From NCBI GenBank assembly GCA_002401365.1, contig NVSW01000010.1, positions 1 through 21,819 of the forward strand: a stretch of DNA of 21,819 nt, written 5' to 3'. Origin of the DNA: Piscirickettsiaceae bacterium. GTDB lineage: Bacteria; Pseudomonadota; Gammaproteobacteria; Methylococcales; Cycloclasticaceae. Positions 16,319-21,819 of this stretch are shown in pieces; within the stretch, counting starts at the first letter, position 1, and the number at the start of each line of letters is the position of its first letter. Under the pieces are notes generated by a model. That model was not told the origin of the DNA, searched no databases, and worked only from the letters and a program-made list of their open reading frames with translations. A program made the translations under genes and the position numbers.

Positions 16319-17185
16319 ATGCATAAACAATTTAACTATGATGAAGCCTTTTCCCGCAACATAGGCTGGGTAACGCATACAGAACAACTGCAACTTAAAA
16401 ACAAGCGCGTAGCTATTGGTGGCCTAGGCGGCGTTGGCGGCAGTCACCTAATTGTTTTAGCGCGTTTAGGCATAGGAAAATTCAACATTTCTGATTTAGA
16501 TGAGTTTGATTTACCCAATTTTAACAGGCAATACGGCGCTAGCATGTCGACGATGGATAAGCCCAAACTCGATGTAATGAAAAACATCATCCTGGACATT
16601 AACCCTGAACTTGAGATCAACCACTTCGATGAGGGTATTAATTTAGATAACCTTGACGCTTTCCTCAAAGACGTTGATATTTACGTGGACAGTTTAGATA
16701 TCTTTGCTCTGGAAATACGCCGGGCTGTATTTGCGCGCTGTTATGAATTGGGCATTCCCACCATTACTGCCGCGCCTATGGGTATGGGTACTGCTTTTTT
16801 AGTGTTTATGCCGGGCAAAATGAGTTTTGAAGACTATTTTTGTTTTGATGGTTTTAGCTTTGAAGATCAAATACTGAAATTTGTGATTGGTTTATCACCT
16901 ACCGTACAACAACGAAAATATTTGGTGGATCGGTCTTCAGTCAACTTCCTTAAGAAAAAAGTACCGTCCACTTCAATGGGTATTGAAATCGCTGCGGGTG
17001 TAGCCTGCTCTAATGTACTGAAAATTTTACTAAAAAGGGGCCCTGTTATTGAAGCACCTTGGGGTCTACACTTTGATGCTTATAGAAATAAACTAAATAA
17101 AACATGGCGGCCTTTTGGTAATAAAAACCCCATGCAATTGTTTATGTTCTGGTATGTAAAAAGACTGCTCGCCGAAAACGACTAA
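16319..17185 (+). CDS. ThiF/MoeB/E1-like adenylyltransferase family protein
   Basis: The 288-residue product has the E1-superfamily nucleotide-binding fold. GLGGVGGSH spans 35-43, Asp59 lies in SDLDEFDLPNFNRQYG, and Asn68, Arg70 and Gln71 form the usual N-x-R-Q motif. A later acidic segment is YVDSLDIF. These enzymes adenylate the C-terminal carboxylate of a small protein or a peptide. There are no CxxC zinc motifs and no ubiquitin-like partner, sulfurtransferase or E2 nearby, so ThiF or MoeB proper is unlikely. An in-frame TTG at 16286 would add 11 residues; the ATG at 16319 is preferred, although neither has a clear Shine-Dalgarno. It stands alone between the prsT-1 and PEP-CTERM genes. Target unknown. 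Confidence 0.7.
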   Translation: MHKQFNYDEAFSRNIGWVTHTEQLQLKNKRVAIGGLGGVGGSHLIVLARLGIGKFNISDLDEFDLPNFNRQYGASMSTMDKPKLDVMKNIILDINPELEINHFDEGINLDNLDAFLKDVDIYVDSLDIFALEIRRAVFARCYELGIPTITAAPMGMGTAFLVFMPGKMSFEDYFCFDGFSFEDQILKFVIGLSPTVQQRKYLVDRSSVNFLKKKVPSTSMGIEIAAGVACSNVLKILLKRGPVIEAPWGLHFDAYRNKLNKTWRPFGNKNPMQLFMFWYVKRLLAEND

Positions 17186-17218
17186 TTCCTCTAATAACAG
17201 CAATAAATAAAGTGTAAA

Positions 17219-17252
17219 AAAAATGGACACCTGATATCAGGTGTCCATTTTT
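17219..17252. terminator. Bidirectional intrinsic terminator between the ThiF-like and PEP-CTERM genes
   Basis: A perfect 34-bp palindrome centred at 17235/17236 with stem TGGACACCTGAT and flanking A-run and T-run. Either strand gives a GC-containing hairpin followed by T residues, as needed to end both convergent transcripts (stops at 17185 and 17273). Confidence 0.85.
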
Positions 17253-17272
17253 CATTTGAAGCTATTGTGTAG

Positions 17273-18139
17273 TTACTTAACTTTTCTACGACGTGCTGTA
17301 CCAGCCATACCGAATAATGCTGAACCTAATAGTAACAAAGTACCAGGTTCTGGAACATCAAATCTTAAGCTACCATCGTGGGTGCCTCCTACAGTTAAGA
17401 TATTTCCTACCAAGCTTTCAAAAACTGCTGCGTCCAAGTTTTGATCTATTGTAAAAGAAAAATCAAGTGCTGGAACACAAGCAGCCAATCCATCAAATGT
17501 AATATCTCCTGCACAGCTTGGACCACCTTGGATATTAAACATATCTAAGTATGCTGCAGCAACACCTGTAAAATCAAGTGTACCCAATATTAACAAGTTA
17601 GAATTATTATCAAGATCACTGCCTGTTACAACAAGGTCCATAATTCTGTCTGTTGATGCAATGCCACCTAGCCCATCAAATTTAACCAATAACACTTCTA
17701 TCGTACCACTGTCATAGGTCACATCAGCCAAATCACCAGCGCCTGTTATCGAAGCCACATTACCAAATAAATCAAAATTGTATGACAAACCCCAATTAAG
17801 TACTCCAGTAAATGCTGAATTGCTAAAACCAAAATTCTGAGCTGATGGATTTAACCCAGTGACCGCATTCACAGCGAAGCCATCTGAACTGAAACCGCCA
17901 GTTGTATTTATAGCGTCACCGACCGTAATTCCTGGTGCTGTTAAAGTAATAGCTGTATGTGATACATACTTAATGTTTAATTCTTCAGCATCAGCTGTAC
18001 AAGTAGCACAGTTTGTTGCGTCAGCAAAGCCCGTACCAACACCAGTACCACCTAAATCTATATAAAATGGCGTTGCTTGAGCCCCTATTGCAACAGTACC
18101 TAGCGCAACTGCTAGTAATGTCTGTTTTAAAATATTCAT
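17273..18139 (-). CDS. PEP-CTERM sorting domain protein (exosortase substrate)
   Basis: A 288-residue secreted protein. The signal peptide is residues 1-22, cleaved after AQA. The middle is low in charge, rich in glycine, serine, threonine and aspartate, and has four cysteines (44 and 47 in CATC, 209, 221). The C-terminus is a textbook sorting signal: VPEP (262-265), a hydrophobic helix (TLLLLGSALFGMAG), then the basic tail ARRRKVK. An exosortase would cut near PEP and hand the protein to the cell surface, but none is encoded in this window. The ATG has a strong Shine-Dalgarno (AAGGAG at 18146-18151). The gene is monocistronic, between a sigma-54 promoter and a strong terminator, as is usual for PrsR targets. 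The domain's own function is unknown. Confidence 0.92.
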   Translation of the reverse strand: MNILKQTLLAVALGTVAIGAQATPFYIDLGGTGVGTGFADATNCATCTADAEELNIKYVSHTAITLTAPGITVGDAINTTGGFSSDGFAVNAVTGLNPSAQNFGFSNSAFTGVLNWGLSYNFDLFGNVASITGAGDLADVTYDSGTIEVLLVKFDGLGGIASTDRIMDLVVTGSDLDNNSNLLILGTLDFTGVAAAYLDMFNIQGGPSCAGDITFDGLAACVPALDFSFTIDQNLDAAVFESLVGNILTVGGTHDGSLRFDVPEPGTLLLLGSALFGMAGTARRRKVK

Positions 18140-18195
18140 GTGTTTCTCCTTGTTTTAATAAAATTAAGTTTATTTTCTAAACTTGGTAACACTAA

Positions 18196-18211
18196 AGCAC
18201 TTACCATGCCA
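18196..18211 (-). promoter_or_regulatory. Sigma-54 (-24/-12) promoter of the PEP-CTERM gene
   Basis: Read on the minus strand, TGGCATGGTAAGTGCT matches TGGCAC-N5-TTGC(A/T) at all but two specified positions, with correct GG-to-GC spacing. The start site would be near 18185, giving a leader of about 46 nt that carries the AAGGAG Shine-Dalgarno. Confidence 0.85.
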
Positions 18212-18221
18212 TATTTCATAA

Positions 18222-18237
18222 CTTATTGTTTTTAAAG
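18222..18237 (-). promoter_or_regulatory. Conserved 16-bp box upstream of the sigma-54 promoter (copy B)
   Basis: Minus-strand CTTTAAAAACAATAAG, identical to the box at 4647-4662 and again exactly 10 bp from the -24 element. Two perfect copies with the same spacing before otherwise unrelated genes make chance unlikely. Confidence 0.75.
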
Positions 18238-18275
18238 TGTTTTCATATTTTCGTCAGTATGAGGCTTTTTTGTAT

Positions 18276-18300
18276 TGTAAAAAACCCTGACACTTTTTAG
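18276..18300 (-). promoter_or_regulatory. Candidate PrsR enhancer site (copy B)
   Basis: Plus-strand TGTAAA, six bases, TGACACT, then TTTTAG. It agrees with copy A (4711-4735) at 18 of 25 positions, including all of TGTAAA and TGACACT. It spans about -91 to -115 from the predicted start. The dyad is less symmetrical than in copy A. Confidence 0.5.
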
Positions 18301-18322
18301 CGGCTTTCTTATCATAACCCTC

Positions 18323-18342
18323 CATATATATGCGTATATATG
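18323..18342. repeat. AT-rich inverted repeat containing two TATATATGC direct repeats
   Basis: CATATATA and TATATATG flank TGCG, and the 9-mer TATATATGC occurs twice in tandem, one base apart. It lies between the phosphatase stop and the PEP-CTERM regulatory region. It could be a weak transcription barrier or simple AT-rich sequence; no run of T follows. Confidence 0.4.
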
Positions 18343-18375
18343 CACGATAAAGCTTAAGCCTTGCTTGCAACCCAG

Positions 18376-18906
18376 CTAACCCAAATTTGAATCTATTTGG
18401 TTGATTTTCTTGAGTACACCCCTACAGGCTGGTTCCAATATATTGTATACCTCTTCAAATTGATCAGGGTGTCCGTAATAAGGGTCTGGCACGTCTAATG
18501 TGTTTATGTGGGTCGCATAGTCCAAAATATACTTAATATTTTGACAACCCTCATCTATAATTTTTAATGCAATTGCCATATTGCTGTTATCCATCACCAG
18601 TATATAGTTATATTTAGCGCCATCCACTGCTTTTAATTGGCGCGTTTTAAGGCCCTTACTATTAATGCCCCGCCTATTCAAGACATTAAGTGTGCGCTTA
18701 TCTGGCAATAACCCCCGTATTGGAACATGCGTCCCCGCAGATTCAATTTGAATTTTATCACTAAGCCCTTGCTCTTTAACCAAGTTCCTTAATATGGCAT
18801 GTGCCATGGGTGAGCGACATATGTTTGCCATGCACACCATAAGTACTTTAATTTTTTTGGGAAAAAAGTAATCCGTGATAAATTGCATATTAAAGCAACC
18901 AGCCAT
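18376..18906 (-). CDS. Low-molecular-weight protein tyrosine phosphatase
   Basis: A 176-residue product with the family active site CMANICR(S) (Cys25 to Arg31, CX5R) following the strand KVLMV. The general-acid motif DPYYG (Asp141) is near the C-terminus. In exopolysaccharide loci these enzymes (Wzb/Etp type) dephosphorylate the BY-type tyrosine kinase that controls polymer length; no such kinase is encoded in this window. The canonical motif is CxGNICRS; here alanine replaces glycine. The start is uncertain: TTG at 18912, ATG at 18906 and ATG at 18888 are all in frame and none has a good Shine-Dalgarno. The last gives the more usual short N-terminus (170 residues). Its 5' end overlaps the predicted prsT-2 promoter on the other strand. 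Confidence 0.85.
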   Translation of the reverse strand: MAGCFNMQFITDYFFPKKIKVLMVCMANICRSPMAHAILRNLVKEQGLSDKIQIESAGTHVPIRGLLPDKRTLNVLNRRGINSKGLKTRQLKAVDGAKYNYILVMDNSNMAIALKIIDEGCQNIKYILDYATHINTLDVPDPYYGHPDQFEEVYNILEPACRGVLKKINQIDSNLG

Positions 18907-18934
18907 TAACAATTTTTAAGTATAGTACTATGCT
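18906..18934 (+). promoter_or_regulatory. Candidate sigma-70 promoter of the second prsT gene
   Basis: TTAACA (18906-18911) and TATGCT (18929-18934) are 17 bp apart, five of six and four of six consensus positions. The leader would be about 30 nt and ends in the Shine-Dalgarno AGGGG at 18960-18964. There is no sigma-54 element, so this prsT is probably not itself a PrsR target. Confidence 0.5.
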
Positions 18935-18972
18935 TAGTTCACGTTAAACATTCATTTATAGGGGCTTTTGTT

Positions 18973-21741
18973 ATGGACAACTTTTTTAAATCTATTATAG
19001 CTTTACTCTTCCTTGCTGCACTATCGGCCTGTGGTATTGGGCAGTCTGACGCTGATTACTTAAATAAAGCCGAAGAATACCTTGCCAATAGTGATAGTAA
19101 GTCTGCCTTAATAGAGCTAAAGAATGCGGTTAAAGCCAATCCGAAAAATCCGCAAGCGCACGTATTATTGGGTAAAACCTATTTTGAGACCAAGCAATTT
19201 GGTGAAGCGGCTAAAGAATTATCGAAGGCCCGCTCTTTAAACGTTGAGAATAACGTAACGCTACCGCTATTAGCAAAAGCGCTGGTTAAGTCAAACCAGT
19301 TTTCTGATTTAGAGTTTTTGCCTACAACGGGGCTTGAGCGACGCAATATTGCCATCGTTTTAGCTGCTAAAACCGAAGCATTGTTGTATAAAAATAAACT
19401 AAAAGAGGCTAAAGAGTTAATTAACGATGCATTATTAGCCGACTCTTCATCCAGTTATGCCTTGCTTGTTCAATCCAAGATCCATATGGTTTATGGCGAC
19501 TCTAACCAGGCGGCTTTAAGTCTAAAAAAATCACTAGACAGCAACCCAAATAATTTTGATGCAAAACAGCTCAGTGTGGACATTGCTCTACAGGACAAGG
19601 ATTTTAAAGGGGCTGAAGCGTTATTAAACGACATGCTAAAAGAACAACCCACGAATTTCTTAAGCCGGCTTAAACGAGGCCAAGCTCGCGTAATGCTGGG
19701 GCATTATACAGATGCCCAAGCCGATCTTGATATAGTATTAAAAGCATCACCTAAAAATTCGCTAGCTAACTTTTTGCAAGGTATTGCTTATTTAAAAACC
19801 GCTAAGCCAAACTTGGCACAATCAGCATTCGAACTTGCGATTAGTTCAGACAATATTAAATACCCAGGCGCTGAATATGGTTTAGGGCTTATTCATTATC
19901 AAAAGAACAACCTTTCTCAAGCCAAAGAATATACCAAGCAATTCTTAAAAAGTGCACCTAATGCAATTAGTGGGCTTAAGTTATTGGCTCTTATAGATAT
20001 TAAACAAAAAAACTATAGCCGAGCAGAAAAAACTGCTCGAAAAATTGTTGCACAACACCCTGAAGACAATGATGCTGCAAATATTCTCGCCACTGCGCTT
20101 ATTCAGCAAGGCAATAACGATGAGGGCGTTGAGATACTTTCTCGACTAGCCGACAAAGCACCAGAATCTGCAACAAACCGTTTAAAACTTGGCATTGGCC
20201 TTATGTCGGGTGGTGATATAAAAAAAGCCCAACAAGAATTTGAAGTGGCCTATAGCATTAACCCTAAGTTGCCACAAACAAACATCAGTTTAGTATTAAG
20301 TTATCTCAAACAAAAAGAGTATGAAAAAGCACTAGAAACAGCGCAAAAATACGTTGAATCAAATCCAAAAGATGCTGGGCCAAAAAACCTATTGGCGACC
20401 GTTTATGCTGCCAAAGGTGACTTGGAGAATGCTAAAAACACCTTTAACACGGTGCTTAAAAATGACCCAGGGAACCGCACAGCAAATGAAAAACTTGCGC
20501 AAATAGCAATTAATAACAAAGACTTAACAACAGCTCGTAGCTATTTTAAAAATATATTAACGCATGATAAAAACCACTTGCAAACACTGATCAACTTGGC
20601 CGCACTAGATGCAATAGATAAGAACCCCGCTGACTTTGTTGCCCACCTTAATCAAGCTATTGATGCTCACCCCAAGGCAATACAACCAAAACTCGTCTTA
20701 TCCCGTTATTACCTAACGCTTAAGCAACCAGAAAAAGCACTGTTAACCATTAACAAAAATGTAACGCCCGATACCAACAACCCAGCTACATTATTAATTT
20801 CTGCAATGGCTCACCTCCAGCAGAGTAAGTTTGAAGATAGCATTGCTGAAACCAGTAGGATTCTTAGAAAAAATCCTAGCATGGCACAAGCACTCCTATT
20901 ACGCGCTAAAGCATTTCGTGCTAGCGATAAGCTTGAGTCGGCCATCAAAGACTTAAACACCTTAGTAAATGAAAACCCCGACGTATTGCCTGCACATCTA
21001 GAGTTAGCCAGCATTGCGCTTCAGCAGCAAGATACAAAGGCTTTTAAAAAGCACCTTGCAGCCTTAAACAAAGCCGCACCAGGCCACCCGACTGTTCTTA
21101 AATTGCAAGCCATGGATGCTAGACAATCTAACCAGCCAGATAAGGTTTTAACTGTTCTTAGGACCTTACACGATAAATATCCCTCTTCACAAAGTGTTAA
21201 CGAACTCGCTTTTCAGTTATTTCAAATGAAAAAATCTAGCGATGGTGAAGAACTACTTAATAATTGGCTAGCTGAGCACCCCAAAGATAATTCCGTGTTA
21301 TTAAACTTAGCTAATTACCAGTTGGACAAAAAACAAACTGAAAAGGCCGCTAAGCTTTACGAGAGGGTGCTAAATACGCAAGATAAGAATATTCTTGCCT
21401 TAAACAACCTTGCCTGGATATATAAGGATAAATACCCTAAAAAAGCCTTAGAACTTGCCCTAAAGGCGCAATCAATAGCCCCCAATGCTGCCGCAGTCAA
21501 CGATACGCTTGCATCGGTATACCTTGCTAACAACCAAGGCGAAGAGGCTGAAAAAGCAATTAGGAAGGCATTAAAACCCGATCCAAAGAACCCATCCATC
21601 TTGTTTCATCACGCACAAATCCTTATCGAATTAGATAAAAATGAACGCGCATTGACGATATTGCAAAACCTAGCCTCACTAGCTAAGGAGTTCCCAGAAA
21701 AAAATGAGGCTAAACAATTATTAGCTACGCTAAAAAAATAA
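18973..21741 (+). CDS. prsT: PrsT-type PEP-CTERM system TPR lipoprotein, copy 2
   Basis: The 922-residue product starts with a lipoprotein signal ending in LSAC (Cys20) and is otherwise built of tetratricopeptide repeats from about residue 27 to the end. It is clearly homologous to the protein at 13341-16112. Near the N-terminus, ADYLNKAEEYLANSDSKSAL aligns with AEYLSNARTFIEQKDNRSAV. Near the C-terminus, ALNNLAWIYKDKYPKKALEL aligns with ALNNLAWQLKDSDPKKALEL. The near-equal length argues for a whole-gene duplication that has since diverged widely. An AGGGG Shine-Dalgarno eight bases before the ATG supports the start. Likely a lipid-anchored periplasmic scaffold. Which copy is the orthologue of characterised PrsT cannot be told by eye. 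Confidence 0.88.
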   Translation: MDNFFKSIIALLFLAALSACGIGQSDADYLNKAEEYLANSDSKSALIELKNAVKANPKNPQAHVLLGKTYFETKQFGEAAKELSKARSLNVENNVTLPLLAKALVKSNQFSDLEFLPTTGLERRNIAIVLAAKTEALLYKNKLKEAKELINDALLADSSSSYALLVQSKIHMVYGDSNQAALSLKKSLDSNPNNFDAKQLSVDIALQDKDFKGAEALLNDMLKEQPTNFLSRLKRGQARVMLGHYTDAQADLDIVLKASPKNSLANFLQGIAYLKTAKPNLAQSAFELAISSDNIKYPGAEYGLGLIHYQKNNLSQAKEYTKQFLKSAPNAISGLKLLALIDIKQKNYSRAEKTARKIVAQHPEDNDAANILATALIQQGNNDEGVEILSRLADKAPESATNRLKLGIGLMSGGDIKKAQQEFEVAYSINPKLPQTNISLVLSYLKQKEYEKALETAQKYVESNPKDAGPKNLLATVYAAKGDLENAKNTFNTVLKNDPGNRTANEKLAQIAINNKDLTTARSYFKNILTHDKNHLQTLINLAALDAIDKNPADFVAHLNQAIDAHPKAIQPKLVLSRYYLTLKQPEKALLTINKNVTPDTNNPATLLISAMAHLQQSKFEDSIAETSRILRKNPSMAQALLLRAKAFRASDKLESAIKDLNTLVNENPDVLPAHLELASIALQQQDTKAFKKHLAALNKAAPGHPTVLKLQAMDARQSNQPDKVLTVLRTLHDKYPSSQSVNELAFQLFQMKKSSDGEELLNNWLAEHPKDNSVLLNLANYQLDKKQTEKAAKLYERVLNTQDKNILALNNLAWIYKDKYPKKALELALKAQSIAPNAAAVNDTLASVYLANNQGEEAEKAIRKALKPDPKNPSILFHHAQILIELDKNERALTILQNLASLAKEFPEKNEAKQLLATLKK

Positions 21742-21770
21742 CAAATCTTTACTAAACTGTTGGGATACAC

Positions 21771-21797
21771 AGAACAAACACGGAGTTCTTTTGTTTT
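21771..21797 (+). terminator. Weak possible terminator after prsT copy 2
   Basis: AGAAC (21771-21775) can pair with GTTCT (21785-21789) and is followed by TTTGTTTTT. The stem is only 5 bp with a 9-base loop, so this is tentative. Confidence 0.25.
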
Positions 21798-21819
21798 TAC
21801 TCACAGATTTTATTTTTAG

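Noticed and set aside
16319..17185. ThiF-like gene as authentic thiF or moeB
   Set aside because: It lacks the paired CxxC zinc motifs and has no thiamine or molybdopterin genes around it.
17212..17230. TGTAAA followed by TGGACAC, resembling the candidate PrsR enhancer element
   Set aside because: The spacing and core differ (TGGACAC, not TGACACT), it overlaps the terminator palindrome, and no sigma-54 element is nearby.

Overview
The window looks like an accessory envelope and exopolysaccharide locus of a Gram-negative gammaproteobacterium with an AT-rich genome (about 40% GC by eye). Three things support this. A lipopolysaccharide heptosyltransferase gene starts at the left edge. The genes resemble gammaproteobacterial families. 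The window carries the regulatory half of a PEP-CTERM/exosortase protein-sorting system: PrsK, PrsR, two PrsT-type TPR lipoproteins and one PEP-CTERM substrate. The exosortase itself, the polymerase and the chain-length kinase are not here.

Layout, left to right. 1-170: start of a waaC-like gene (minus). 395-1642: ExeA-like secretion ATPase (plus). 1639-4581 (minus): four-gene operon for an exported cysteine-rich protein with a twin-arginine-type leader, a PqqD-like protein, an HPr-kinase-related kinase and a nucleotidyltransferase (the 'HPr-rel-A' gene set). 4758-7139 (minus): UDP-GlcNAc dehydrogenase and epimerase (TviB/TviC type). 7274-11581 (plus): prsK, prsR and a double-hotdog protein. 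11583-12836 (minus): N-acyltransferase fused to a cyclic-nucleotide-binding and winged-helix module. 12952-13344 (plus): VanZ-like membrane protein. 13341-16112 (minus): first prsT. 16319-17185 (plus): E1/ThiF-like adenylyltransferase. 17273-18139 (minus): PEP-CTERM protein. 18376-18906 (minus): low-molecular-weight tyrosine phosphatase. 18973-21741 (plus): second prsT.

The main result is regulatory. The PEP-CTERM gene and the HPr-rel-A operon share the same three-part promoter. Each has a sigma-54 -24/-12 element. Exactly 10 bp upstream of it is an identical 16-bp box (CTTTAAAAACAATAAG). Further out is a second conserved element containing TGTAAA-N6-TGACACT, which lies one helical turn (10 bp) further away in one copy than in the other. 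PrsR is an NtrC-type activator with an intact GAFTGA motif, encoded between the two promoters, and is the natural candidate to drive both. So the peptide or protein modification operon, whose first product is not a PEP-CTERM protein, appears to belong to the PrsK/PrsR regulon.

Working model: TviB/TviC make a uronic amino sugar precursor for a surface polysaccharide. PrsK/PrsR sense an envelope state and switch on surface proteins through sigma-54. One client is sorted by an exosortase encoded elsewhere. Another (the Tat-type protein) may be modified by the PqqD/HprK/nucleotidyltransferase set before export. PrsT, VanZ, the ATPase and the phosphatase belong to the assembly side. The hotdog protein and the N-acyltransferase hint at an acyl-lipid branch. 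Function assignments beyond the family level are inference. No tRNA, rRNA, CRISPR array or insertion sequence was seen.
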